Positions 1 to 7,499 are shown, numbered from the stretch's first letter. The stretch: DNA of 8,353 nt from UBA11164 sp002420085 (GCA_031976395.1 DALYLJ010000142.1:1-8353); one strand, 5' to 3'. The notes: generated from the sequence alone by a model not told the origin. Numbers and translations: made by a program.

Positions 1-355
1 TCGCCACTGGCGGCGCGCGAAGATCGGGCGGCGATTCCGCCTGTTCTTCCGCTACCACTCTGCGGTGATAGATGAACCCCGATTCGCGTCCCGCGCCGAA
101 GCGGCGGATGTCCCGGCGCACCAGGCCGTCCACCAGCCCGACGAAGGCGGCCATCAGGAACAGCGGCAGGGTCAGGCACAGCACCAGTAGCCGCACGAGG
201 AAGACCAGCGTCGTGTAGGCCGCCGCGATCAGGTAGCTCTCCACGTTCACGTAGACCAAGCCGATGTAGTAGCGGAAATCCTTGGTCGGGCGGTGGCTGC
301 CGGCGCTGGCCTGCGACGAGGCGTCGCGTATCCAGTCCAGCAGGCCGCTCTTCAC
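1..355 (-). pseudogene. Fragment of ICE conjugation membrane protein (DUF4400 / TIGR03747, PFL_4697 family), lacking its N-terminus
   Basis: The minus-strand frame from a possible GTG at 355 to the window edge reads 118 codons without a stop. Residues 4-12 (SGLLDWIRD), 27-48 (FRYYIG, VNVESYLIAAAY), a hydrophobic helix at about 48-75, and 75-97 (DGLVRRD, RRFGAGRESGFIYH) match what I remember of the DUF4400/TIGR03747 family. That protein lies next to the TraD coupling protein in ICEclc/PFGI-1-type elements and is presumed to sit in the inner membrane as part of the conjugation machinery. Intact members are roughly 230-250 residues with about 100 residues before SGLLDW. Here those are absent and the frame backs directly onto the hydrolase stop codon 18 bases upstream. 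After IYHR (from about position 60 leftwards) the sequence no longer resembles the family. GGGAGC before the GTG could serve as a ribosome site, so a short product is possible. Most likely this is a decayed or recombined ICE remnant. The true 3' end lies outside the window. Confidence 0.72.
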
Positions 356-373
356 GCCGCTCCCAGTGCGCAG

Positions 374-1867
374 TCAGAACCGTGACTTGAAGTCCTTGAC
401 GCTCCAGGTTGCATCGGCTTCGTTCAGGGTCGCTGTCTGGATTCGCTGACCATCGGTGCGGACATTCACCAAGCCGTACACGAGGCCAGCAACCAAGTAA
501 GTGCCAGCCGCTCGCCGGTAGCGCTTGCGAGGCATCAAGTCGCCTGCCTTTGTCTCCTCGTAGTGCAGCTTCGTCTTGCTCAAGGCATTGCCGGCGAGTG
601 TGTTGCCGCCGTCCAACTCGATATGGGTCAAATTCCCGATGGAGTACGAGCGGGCGATCTCCGTGGAGTAGACCAGTGGCGTCACGATCTCGTCATCCTC
701 AATCTTGAGATGACCTGTGGCACCGCTGGCAGCAACGATCTGAGGGCGCGGATGGTCGTGGCCCTCAGCGTCGCCTGAGGAGATGATGGTGGCCGAAGCA
801 GATATGGCCTGCAAGAAGGCCATCGAGACGTCATCGCTACCGTGATGGCATGCCTTGGCGATGTCGGCGGCAAATTCCAGCCGCTTTCCTGCATACGCTT
901 CCAGCAGAAGCTGTTGGGCGGTCTTGTTCAGATCGCCGGTCAACAAGGTTCGGGTTCGGCCGTAGTCCACGCGCAGCATCACGCTATGCCCGTTCGTGTT
1001 CTGACCACTAGTCTTGCCTCCCAGCGACCGAAGCCCTGGCCCACCTTCCACGTCGTACTCAATGGGTGCAAGTACTTTGATCGCTACGGCGCCGTCCTCA
1101 AATCCGGGGATGTAACCGGTCGTATGGCTTAGACGCTCCAGCGGTGTCGGCGTGCCGGCCTGGGTACGGGCATCAAGGAGTTTCTGGATGAAATCGCCCC
1201 AAGCTCCCTGAAGACGAGGCAAGGCGCCCGGTGCCAGGGCGGCCTGGGCGGAGGTTCGGTCTCCCAGCAGATCGACCAAATGGTTGAGGCCGTCGACCTT
1301 TCGGAAGGAACCGAGCGTGCGGCTATCGGAGGCGGTTCTCCACCACGACAATCCGGCGTGATATGCCGCTTCCACTGTTACATGCTCGGCATTGAGGTCA
1401 TCGGCTTGGGTGAGGTCGAGCAAGTCCGCGAGGCCGCCGTAATGGTCCTGATCGTTGTGCGAAGCGATCAGGGCGTCGAGTGCGACCGTATCCAGCCCGT
1501 AGTCCTTCACGAACTTCCAGTCCACGAAATCTGCGGCTGACTTGCCGGTTGGTTGTTTGGCTCGCGGGAATCCCCCGTCGATCAGAATATGGCGGAAGTC
1601 CGGGGTCTTGATGAGGACGCCGTCACCCTGCCCGACATCGATGAAGTAGAACTCCAGCAGCGATTCACCGCCGAGGGCGGCTTCGTCCACCCATCCGATC
1701 TTCCCTCGGGCCTTGATCTTTCGCCGCCCGTTCATCGAAGCATCGGGCAGAAACTTCACACCATCGCCCCAGAGGAGCCATGAAGAAGCTCTGCCGCCCT
1801 TGCTTGCCGAATACAACCTTACTGGCTTGAGCGAGCTCACGAACGAGTCGAAGGGCGAAGCGATCAT
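374..1867 (-). CDS. ComEC/Rec2-like metallo-beta-lactamase-fold hydrolase, probable island cargo
   Basis: The product is 497 residues from the ATG at 1867. A GTG at 1912 would add 15 residues, but GGGGA just upstream of the ATG, and remembered relatives that begin near the ASPFDSF segment, favour the ATG. From the ATG, residues 15-65 form a small beta-rich, SH3-like-looking N-terminal segment. FIDVGQGDG (75-83) and ILIDGG start the MBL core. SHNDQDHYGG (136-145) is the HxDxDH metal-binding motif in the ComEC form. LLTGD (308-312), ACHHGSDD (339-346) and SGDAEGHDHPRP (364-375) supply the later conserved acidic and histidine positions. All metal ligands I expect are present, so it should be a metal-dependent hydrolase, probably a phosphodiesterase or nuclease. 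No signal peptide or membrane helix is seen, so it is probably cytosolic and is not a ComEC channel. A C-terminal domain of about 120 residues ends in YGLVNVRTDG and KDFKSRF. Such stand-alone proteins are often found in accessory islands; a defence role is inference only. No partner gene is visible here. Confidence 0.85.
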   Translation of the reverse strand: MIASPFDSFVSSLKPVRLYSASKGGRASSWLLWGDGVKFLPDASMNGRRKIKARGKIGWVDEAALGGESLLEFYFIDVGQGDGVLIKTPDFRHILIDGGFPRAKQPTGKSAADFVDWKFVKDYGLDTVALDALIASHNDQDHYGGLADLLDLTQADDLNAEHVTVEAAYHAGLSWWRTASDSRTLGSFRKVDGLNHLVDLLGDRTSAQAALAPGALPRLQGAWGDFIQKLLDARTQAGTPTPLERLSHTTGYIPGFEDGAVAIKVLAPIEYDVEGGPGLRSLGGKTSGQNTNGHSVMLRVDYGRTRTLLTGDLNKTAQQLLLEAYAGKRLEFAADIAKACHHGSDDVSMAFLQAISASATIISSGDAEGHDHPRPQIVAASGATGHLKIEDDEIVTPLVYSTEIARSYSIGNLTHIELDGGNTLAGNALSKTKLHYEETKAGDLMPRKRYRRAAGTYLVAGLVYGLVNVRTDGQRIQTATLNEADATWSVKDFKSRF

Positions 1868-1930
1868 GGTCCATCCCCACTCGAGTTGACGGCCCCGGCT
1901 CGCTGAACGCACGTCAGTACGATTTCGCTG

Positions 1931-1944
1931 CTTGCCTGGGCAAG
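1931..1944. repeat. Short inverted repeat CTTGCC-TG-GGCAAG
   Basis: This is a perfect 6-base palindrome with a 2-base centre, 16 bases from the larger inverted repeat and also upstream of the hydrolase start. The centre is too tight for a stable RNA hairpin, so if it matters it is more likely a protein-binding half of the same control region. It could be chance. Confidence 0.25.
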
Positions 1945-1960
1945 AGTAGTCTGCTTGTGT

Positions 1961-1977
1961 AGTTTCGTAGCGAAACT
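1961..1977. promoter_or_regulatory. Inverted repeat AGTTTCG-TAG-CGAAACT, candidate operator for the hydrolase gene
   Basis: The two 7-base arms (1961-1967 and 1971-1977) are perfect inverted repeats around a 3-base centre. The site lies about 95-110 bases upstream of the hydrolase ATG. It sits just downstream of a minus-strand -10-like TATGAT at 1998-1993, where a bound repressor would block transcription start. No good -35 element is present at the matching distance, so the promoter is tentative. A dimeric HTH regulator is the natural binder by form, but none is encoded in the window. Confidence 0.35.
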
Positions 1978-2174
1978 CACAAATAGGAATTTATCATATC
2001 CCACCGTCCGCGCGGCAGTAGGTGTTGCAGGATCAGCCAGAGGGAGCGGGGCAAGGTCAGGGCTGTAGGCCGCGATCCGTGCCTGCGTTGCGCGGTCCTG
2101 CCGATGGATGAGCTTCGCTGTTCTCGCCGATACCGCCAATCCCGGTGGTCATGGTTTCGAGCCGCTACACCTGC

Positions 2175-2903
2175 TCAGGCATCAAGATGGATACCGCACT
2201 CGCGTTTGAGTCCGAAGAAGCGGGTGTCTTCTTCGCGCATGCCGGGGTGCCAGCGGTGGGTGGTGTGGGTGTCGCCGATCGAGACGTAGCCCTGGTGCCA
2301 CAACGGGTGGTAGGGCAGGTCGTGGCGGGCCAGGTAGCGGGCGATGTCGCGGTCGGTCCAATCGACGATCGGATGGACCTTCCAGCGTCCCCATTGCAGT
2401 TCGAGGACGGTGCGTTCTGCGCGGCTTTCGGCCTGGCTGCGACGCAGGCCGGAAAACCAGGTCCGGGCATCCATGCGGTCGAGGGCGCGGCGCAGGGGCT
2501 CGACCTTGGCCAGTCGGTTGTAGGCGTCCAGCCCCTCGCGACCGGCTTCCCACAACCGACCATGGCGGGCTTCGATCCAGCCTGGGCTCAGTTCCGGCCG
2601 GACGATCTGGAGGTTCAGTCCGAGTCGTTCGACCAGGGTATCGACGAAGGCGTAGGTTTCCGGGAACAGGTAGCCGGTATCGACCAGGATCACCGGCAGG
2701 TCGGGCTGCAAGCGGGTCAGCAGGTGCAGGGATACGGCCGACTGGGCGCCGAAGCTCGACGACAGGACATGGCCGCCGGCCAAATGCTCCAGTGCCCAGG
2801 CAGCCCGTGCTTCGGCGCTCTGTTCGGTCAGCCAGGCATCCAGGGCGGCACGCGCGCGGTCGTCTTCGGCGGCGGTCAGCGGGTCGGGTGGAATTGGGCT
2901 CAT
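2175..2903 (-). CDS. cysH: Phosphoadenosine phosphosulfate (PAPS) reductase, thioredoxin-dependent
   Basis: The 242-residue product, close to the 244 of E. coli CysH, reduces PAPS to sulfite and adenosine 3',5'-bisphosphate in the cytosol. The PP-motif loop SSSFGAQSA (48-56) and VDTGYLFPET (74-83) bind the nucleotide. TWFSGLRRSQ (148-157) and GDTHTTHRW (210-218) are family hallmarks. The C-terminal RECGIHL (234-240) carries the catalytic Cys236. The paired cysteines that hold a 4Fe-4S cluster in APS reductases are absent, which points to PAPS rather than APS as substrate. The frame is open 47 codons further upstream, but that stretch overlaps the end of cysI and does not resemble CysH, so the ATG at 2903 is the start. 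It follows cysI after 34 bases, with only a weak GGA ribosome site. It is the last gene of the cysJIH operon; the usual neighbours cysD and cysN do not follow. Confidence 0.95.
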   Translation of the reverse strand: MSPIPPDPLTAAEDDRARAALDAWLTEQSAEARAAWALEHLAGGHVLSSSFGAQSAVSLHLLTRLQPDLPVILVDTGYLFPETYAFVDTLVERLGLNLQIVRPELSPGWIEARHGRLWEAGREGLDAYNRLAKVEPLRRALDRMDARTWFSGLRRSQAESRAERTVLELQWGRWKVHPIVDWTDRDIARYLARHDLPYHPLWHQGYVSIGDTHTTHRWHPGMREEDTRFFGLKRECGIHLDA

Positions 2904-2937
2904 GGGTCGGTTCCGGGTGTTGGTCGCGTGCGGCGGC

Positions 2938-4608
2938 TCAGGCGGACGCGGGCGGGCGGTCGAGGACGGCGGTTCGATGCAGGAAGTCGCCGAACCCTTC
3001 GCCGGTCGTCTGTCGGGTGGCATAGTCGGCGAACAAGGGCTCAAGTTCGGCCAAAATGCCGGCTTCGTCGAGGTTCTCGCGATACAGGCGGGCCAGTCGC
3101 GTCCCCTGTCGGTTGCCGCCGAGGAACAGGTTGTAGCGGCCCGGTCCCTTGCCGACCAGGGCGATTTCGGCCAGGTACGGTCGCGAGCAGCCGTTCGGGC
3201 AGCCGGAAATCCGCAGCACGATCGGGTTGTCGGCCAGGCCGTGACGGGCCTGGGCTTCGACCAGTCGATCGCTGAAGTCCGGCAGGTAGCGTTCGGCTTC
3301 GGCCATCGCTAGGCCACAGGTCGGCAGGGCGACGCAGGCCAGGGCCTGACGGCTGACCGGTGCCACCCGACGATAGCCGTCGAGGCCATGTTCGGCGACC
3401 AGGGCGTCGATCGTGGCTCGCTCGGTGTCGGCGACGTCGGCGATGATCAGGTTCTGGTTCGGGGTCATCCGAAAATGACCGCGATGGTGCTGGGCGATCG
3501 CCCGCAGGCCGCTCAACCACGGTTGGCCGGGGCGGTCGAGCAGCCGGCCGGCGGGAATCCACAGGGTCAGATGGTGCCGCCCGTTTTCACCTTCGACCCA
3601 GCCGTAGCGATCGCCGGTGGTCACGAATTGGTAGGGCCGCGTGGTTGCCAATACGACACCGGCGCGACGCTCGACTTCGCCCTTGAACCAGTCGATGCCG
3701 CGATCGTCGATGGTGTACTTCAAACGCGCCCGCTTGCGGACCTCGCGATTGCCGAAGTCGCGTTGGGTGGTCAGTACGGCTTCGGCGATCGGTCCGACCT
3801 GATCGGGAGTCACGAAGCCGATGACATCGGCCAGGCGCGGGTAGGTTTCGGGGTCGCCATGGCTGGCGCCCATGCCGCCACCGACCGATACGTTGTAGCC
3901 GAGCAGGCGGCCGTTCTCGCTGATGGCGATGAAGCCCAGGTCATGCGCGAGGACATCGACATCATTGATCGGCGGGATGGCGAAGGCGGTCTTGAATTTG
4001 CGCGGCAGGTAGGTCGGGCCGTACAGCGGTTCGTCTTCTTCACCACTGCCGGCGACCCGGGTTTCGTCGAGCCAGATTTCGTAGTAGGCGCGGGTGTTCG
4101 GCAGCAGCCGCTCGGACAGGGCGGCCGCCTGCCGATAGACTTCGGCATGCAGCGATGACAGTTCCGGGTTGGCGGCGACCAGCACATTGCGGTTGACGTC
4201 GCCGCAGGCGGCGATGGTGTCGATCAGGGCGGCATTGATCGCTTGCAGGGTGGGTTTCAAATCACCCTTGACCACGCCATGAATCTGGAATGCCTGGCGG
4301 GTGGTCACCCGCAGGCCGCCGGTGCTGAAGCGGGTGGCGATGGCATCCATCTTCAGCCATTGCTCCGGACTGACCACGCCACCCGGCGTGCGGGTCCGGA
4401 TCATGAAGCGGTAGTCGGGTTCCAGCAGGGCGCGGCGACGCTCTTCGCGAATGTCGCGATCGTCCTGCTGATAGCTGCCGTGGAACTTGAGCAGGACGGT
4501 GTCGGCTTCGGCCAGGGCGCCGGTGACCGGGTCGGCCAGGCTTTCGACCAGGGTTCCGCGCAGCCGGCGACTGTCACGCTTGATGGTTTCGACCGGTAGG
4601 GACGACAT
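2938..4608 (-). CDS. cysI: Sulfite reductase (NADPH) hemoprotein beta subunit
   Basis: The 556-residue product (E. coli CysI is 570) carries siroheme and a 4Fe-4S cluster and performs the six-electron reduction of sulfite to sulfide with CysJ in the cytosol. The cluster and siroheme ligands are Cys425, Cys431, Cys470 and Cys474 in the expected C-x5-C and C-x3-C spacing (CVALPTC and GCPNGC). Other matches are FHGSYQQDDRD (42-52), the sulfite-site segment LPRKFKT (201-207) with Lys204 and Lys206, NRNVL (139-143), and GKGPGRYNLFLGGN (486-499). The start ATG shares one base with the cysJ stop (TGATG), so the two subunits are probably translationally coupled, as suits a fixed complex. The C-terminus is about ten residues shorter than in E. 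coli, and no key residue is missing. Confidence 0.97.
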   Translation of the reverse strand: MSSLPVETIKRDSRRLRGTLVESLADPVTGALAEADTVLLKFHGSYQQDDRDIREERRRALLEPDYRFMIRTRTPGGVVSPEQWLKMDAIATRFSTGGLRVTTRQAFQIHGVVKGDLKPTLQAINAALIDTIAACGDVNRNVLVAANPELSSLHAEVYRQAAALSERLLPNTRAYYEIWLDETRVAGSGEEDEPLYGPTYLPRKFKTAFAIPPINDVDVLAHDLGFIAISENGRLLGYNVSVGGGMGASHGDPETYPRLADVIGFVTPDQVGPIAEAVLTTQRDFGNREVRKRARLKYTIDDRGIDWFKGEVERRAGVVLATTRPYQFVTTGDRYGWVEGENGRHHLTLWIPAGRLLDRPGQPWLSGLRAIAQHHRGHFRMTPNQNLIIADVADTERATIDALVAEHGLDGYRRVAPVSRQALACVALPTCGLAMAEAERYLPDFSDRLVEAQARHGLADNPIVLRISGCPNGCSRPYLAEIALVGKGPGRYNLFLGGNRQGTRLARLYRENLDEAGILAELEPLFADYATRQTTGEGFGDFLHRTAVLDRPPASA

Positions 4609-6407
4609 CAGTAGACATCCCGTGCGTAGCGGCCCTGTGCCTGAAGGTCGCGCAAGTAGGCTTCGGCATCGTCGAGGTCACGGCTGCCGTGACGGGCGAT
4701 GATCTCGACCAGGCTGCGATGCACGTCCTTGCCCATGGCGATCGCACCGCACACGTACAGGTGGGCGCCACCTTCGAGCCAGTCGAATACGTCGCGGCCA
4801 CGCTCGATCAGGCGCTGCTGGACGTAGACCCGTTCACTACGATCGCGCGAGAAAGCCAGGTCGATCCGATGCAGGCTGCCGCGCTTGAGGGCGCGCTGCC
4901 ATTCGAGTTGGTAGAGGAAATCGTCGCGGAAGCGACGGGCACCGAACAGCAGCCAGTTCCGGCCGCTGGCGCCCTCGGCGCTGCGCTGCTGGACGAAGCT
5001 GCGGAAGGGTGCGACGCCGGTGCCGGGGCCGATCATCAGGATGTCGCGATCGCCATCGGTGGGCAGTCGGAAGCGGTCGTTGCTCTCGACGAATACCCGT
5101 GCGCTGGCGGTCTCGCTGCGGCTGGCGAGGAAGCCGGATGCGGCGCCGATGCGCAGGTCGGCATCGACACCGGTGCGGGCGAGTGCGACCGTCAGATGTA
5201 CATCGGTGCCGGCTTCGGCGGGGCTGGAGGCGATCGAATACAGGCGCGGGGTCAGGGCCGGCAGGGCATCGACCAAGTCTTGCGCGGTCCAGGCGGCTGG
5301 CCATTGCAGCAGGAGGTCGAGCACTTGATGACCGGGCAGCCAGGCACGCAGTGCTTCGCCATTGCCGGCCAGTTCGCCGGGGCCGTCACCGCCATGACGG
5401 CGGGCATGCTCGATCACCAGTGGTCGGGCCACGCGGGTGATCTCGCGCCGAACCCGCAGGGCTTCGGTCAGGGCGAGGTGTTCACCCGCCACGACCACGT
5501 CGGTCTCGCCATCCAGGCCGGTGGCAGCCAGGATGCGAGCGATCAGGTGCGGGTCGTTCTCGGGCCAGACGCCCAGCGCGTCGCCAGGCCGATACCCCAG
5601 GCCCGAGCCGTCGAGCGACAGTTCGATGTGGCGGACATCGCGATCGCTGTCGCGACCAGTGATCCGCTGGTTGACCAGCACCTCTGCGGCGAACGGCAGG
5701 TCGCGGCTGTGGCCGGTCGGGGTGGTCGCCCGGCGCAGCGGGGTGACGGTGGCTGCGATCGGTTCCCGGCGCAGGCTCCGGCTGGCTTCGGTCAGTGCCC
5801 GATCGAGCCAGGGTCTGGCCACCGGGTCGATATCGACGTCGGCTTCGCCCAGGGGAAACAGCCGGGTTGCGCCGAGTTCGGCCAGGCGGGCATCGAGACG
5901 GCGAGCCACTTCGCAGAATTTCGGATAGCTGGAATCGCCCAGGCCGAGTACGGCGAACGAAAGCGGCTTCAGGCTCGGCGCCCGCCGTCCGGCCAGGAAC
6001 TCGACCAGGCCATGCGAATCTTCGGGTGGATCGCCATCACCCTGGGTGCTGACTACCAGGTACAGCAGGCGCTCGTCCTTCAACTCGCGCAGCGGATAGG
6101 CATCGGCCCGGAACAGCCGTACCGCCAGCCCGGCCGCTTCGGCCCGGCTGGCCAGTGCTTCGGCGAGCCGCCGGGCATTGCCGGTCTGGCTGCCGTAGAT
6201 TACCGTCAGCCGCCGCTGCGGGGCGCTCGCCTCGACGGCCGGATCGCTCGCGGTGAGCGCGCCTCGCTGGGCCTGGGCGAGTCCGGCGACGTAGCCGGAC
6301 ACCCACAGCAGGGCATCGCCATCGAGGCCATCGAGCGCCTGCTTCAAGCGGCCGGCACGTTCGGTCGATAGTGGAAACGGCGATGTGGCGGCGGCGGTGG
6401 AGGACAT
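4608..6407 (-). CDS. cysJ: Sulfite reductase (NADPH) flavoprotein alpha subunit
   Basis: The 599-residue product has the same length as E. coli CysJ. It takes electrons from NADPH through FAD and FMN to the CysI hemoprotein. The N-terminal flavodoxin-like domain holds the FMN loop YGSQTGNARR (71-80) and VVSTQGDGDPPED (118-130). RLYSIASS (388-395) and GAASGFLA (421-428) bind FAD. MIGPGTGVAPFRSFVQQR (458-475) and YVCGAIAMGKDV (551-562) bind NADPH, and the protein ends in ARDVY with the usual C-terminal aromatic residue. The NADPH loop reads CGAIAMGKDV, where E. coli has an aspartate after CG and one more residue; this looks like a natural variant. The start fits because PLSTERAGRL near the N-terminus aligns with E. 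coli PLNPEQLARL. The ribosome site is weak. It is the first gene of the operon, transcribed away from metF. Confidence 0.97.
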   Translation of the reverse strand: MSSTAAATSPFPLSTERAGRLKQALDGLDGDALLWVSGYVAGLAQAQRGALTASDPAVEASAPQRRLTVIYGSQTGNARRLAEALASRAEAAGLAVRLFRADAYPLRELKDERLLYLVVSTQGDGDPPEDSHGLVEFLAGRRAPSLKPLSFAVLGLGDSSYPKFCEVARRLDARLAELGATRLFPLGEADVDIDPVARPWLDRALTEASRSLRREPIAATVTPLRRATTPTGHSRDLPFAAEVLVNQRITGRDSDRDVRHIELSLDGSGLGYRPGDALGVWPENDPHLIARILAATGLDGETDVVVAGEHLALTEALRVRREITRVARPLVIEHARRHGGDGPGELAGNGEALRAWLPGHQVLDLLLQWPAAWTAQDLVDALPALTPRLYSIASSPAEAGTDVHLTVALARTGVDADLRIGAASGFLASRSETASARVFVESNDRFRLPTDGDRDILMIGPGTGVAPFRSFVQQRSAEGASGRNWLLFGARRFRDDFLYQLEWQRALKRGSLHRIDLAFSRDRSERVYVQQRLIERGRDVFDWLEGGAHLYVCGAIAMGKDVHRSLVEIIARHGSRDLDDAEAYLRDLQAQGRYARDVY

Positions 6408-6632
6408 GTCGGCAGCGACCTGTGCGCGTGCGCTTTGGCGGGATGGTCAACTCTAGGCTGGCCTGGAGTCACTCCGGAAAGGAGCGTTGCTCATGCCCTT
6501 ATGCCGCAGATCCACCGACGGCCTGGCTGCGCTGCACCCTGGCGATCCGTGATCGAGGATAATTTCATCGCTTCATACGGTTATAGAGATACAATTCTTC
6601 AGGCTCCCACCCCAGACCCCGCAGACCCCGTC
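6408..6632. promoter_or_regulatory. Divergent cysJ-metF intergenic control region
   Basis: These 225 bases must hold the promoters of both cysJ (minus) and metF (plus). Notable contents are the palindrome GGAGT-C-ACTCC at 6465-6475, and an AT-rich patch at 6557-6600 with GATAAT (6558-6563), the direct repeat TTCAT (6564-6568 and 6573-6577) and TACAAT (6590-6595). TACAAT is the best -10 candidate for metF, but no convincing -35 lies at 16-18 bases. On the minus strand TTGACC (6449-6444) resembles a -35 for cysJ, without a good -10. CysB would be the expected activator of cysJIH; I cannot pick out its degenerate site by eye. No riboswitch fold was recognised. Confidence 0.4.
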
Positions 6633-7499
6633 ATGACTCCGGTCAGTTTCGAGTTCTTTCCTCCCAAGACCGACGAGCAGCGTCAGCAACTCGATCGGAC
6701 CGTCGCTCGGCTCGCCGCCTGGCGGCCGAGCTTCGCCTCGGTCACCTTCGGTGCGGGCGGTTCGACCCTGAGCTACACGCCGGAAACCGTCAGTCGCCTG
6801 CGCGCCAACGGACTGGACGCCATTCCGCACGTCAGTTGCATGGGCGGCAGTCGGGAAGAAATCCGCTCCCTGCTGCTGCTGTACCGGGCACTGGGCTGTC
6901 GCCGCCTGGTCGCCCTGCGTGGCGACCTGCCCTCGGGCATGGTTCGGGCCGGTGATTTTCGCTACGCTGCCGAATTGGTCGAATTCATCCGCGCCGAGCA
7001 CGGCGACGGCTTTCGCATCGAGGTCGCCTGCTATCCCGAGGTCCATCCGCAGGCCAGCGATGCGCTGGCCGACCTGCATCATTTCCGGACCAAGGTCGAA
7101 GCCGGGGCCGACAGCGCGATCACCCAGTATTTCTTCAATGCCGACGCCTATTTCCGGTTCGTCGAGGCGGCCCGGTCGATCGGTGTCGACACGCCGATCG
7201 TGCCCGGCATCATGCCGATCGCCAACTTCAGCCAACTCCGTCGCTTCTCCGAGCAATGCGGGGCGGAAATCCCGCGCTGGCTGCTCAAACGCATGCAAGC
7301 CTACGGCGATGACGCCGACAGCATCCGCGAACTGGCTGCCGACTTCGTTGCCGACCTGTGCCGCCGGCTGGTTGCCGGCGGGGCGCCGGAGTTGCATTTC
7401 TACACGCTCAATCTGGCTCGCCCGACCCACCAGGTGCTGGCCCGTCTGGCCGGCGAAATCGTGGCCGAGCCGATCGCTTCCGAGCGGAGCGCCGACTGA
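6633..7499 (+). CDS. metF: 5,10-methylenetetrahydrofolate reductase
   Basis: The 288-residue flavoprotein reduces 5,10-methylene-THF to 5-methyl-THF, the methyl donor for methionine synthase, in the cytosol. FEFFPPK (6-12) carries the catalytic Glu7 equivalent of E. coli Glu28. TFGAGGS (38-44), ALRGDLPSG (94-102) with Asp98, YPEVHPQ (134-140), GADSAITQYFFNADAY (158-173), PGIMPI (191-196) and HFYTLN (255-260) line the TIM-barrel FAD and folate site in the family order. The frame is open far upstream, back to a TTG at 6435, but the family begins a few residues before FEFFPP, so the ATG at 6633 is chosen. The preceding bases are C-rich with no Shine-Dalgarno sequence. The protein resembles Xanthomonas-type MetF closely from memory. 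In Xanthomonas relatives metF often sits next to ahcY, but here it stands alone, divergent from cysJ. Confidence 0.96.
   Translation: MTPVSFEFFPPKTDEQRQQLDRTVARLAAWRPSFASVTFGAGGSTLSYTPETVSRLRANGLDAIPHVSCMGGSREEIRSLLLLYRALGCRRLVALRGDLPSGMVRAGDFRYAAELVEFIRAEHGDGFRIEVACYPEVHPQASDALADLHHFRTKVEAGADSAITQYFFNADAYFRFVEAARSIGVDTPIVPGIMPIANFSQLRRFSEQCGAEIPRWLLKRMQAYGDDADSIRELAADFVADLCRRLVAGGAPELHFYTLNLARPTHQVLARLAGEIVAEPIASERSAD

Larger units (their letters stand above)
1868..2174. other. 307-base intergenic region holding the accessory/chromosome boundary
   Basis: No gene is supported between the hydrolase start and the cysH stop. A 91-codon frame (2139 to 1864, minus, TTG start) and a 31-codon ATG frame (2153 to 2058, minus) are open, but neither has a recognisable product or convincing ribosome site. 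The cysH-proximal part (about 2010-2174) is GC-rich like the chromosome. The part at about 1945-2000 is clearly AT-richer and carries a -10-like TATGAT on the minus strand (1998-1993) and an inverted repeat at 1961-1977. I see no T-run terminator after cysH, no tRNA and no obvious direct repeat that would mark an attachment site. The switch from chromosomal to accessory sequence must lie here or very close by. Confidence 0.6.

Noticed and set aside
1864..2139. 91-codon minus-strand frame between cysH and the hydrolase
   Set aside because: It needs a TTG start, has no ribosome site or recognisable domain, overlaps the hydrolase start and spans the composition change.
2132..2149. ACCGCC and GGTGGT hairpin-like pairing downstream of cysH as a terminator
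   Set aside because: As a terminator for cysH it would have to form in the minus-strand RNA, where the wobble pair becomes a mismatch, and there is no U-tract.
2145..2180. GGTTTCGAGCC resembling a tRNA T-arm, as an ICE attachment site
   Set aside because: The flanking bases do not pair into a T-stem or acceptor stem, and no CCA end or duplicated copy was found.
2145..3275. 376-codon plus-strand frame opposite cysH and the end of cysI
   Set aside because: It is an antisense shadow of conserved genes, and its second half turns into Arg/Gly/Ser-rich nonsense sequence.
4689..6371. 560-codon open frame on the plus strand opposite cysJ
   Set aside because: It lies entirely antisense to a clear cysJ, is rich in low-information Gly/Ala/Gln/Arg, and matches no family I know. 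Long antisense frames are expected in high-GC genes.
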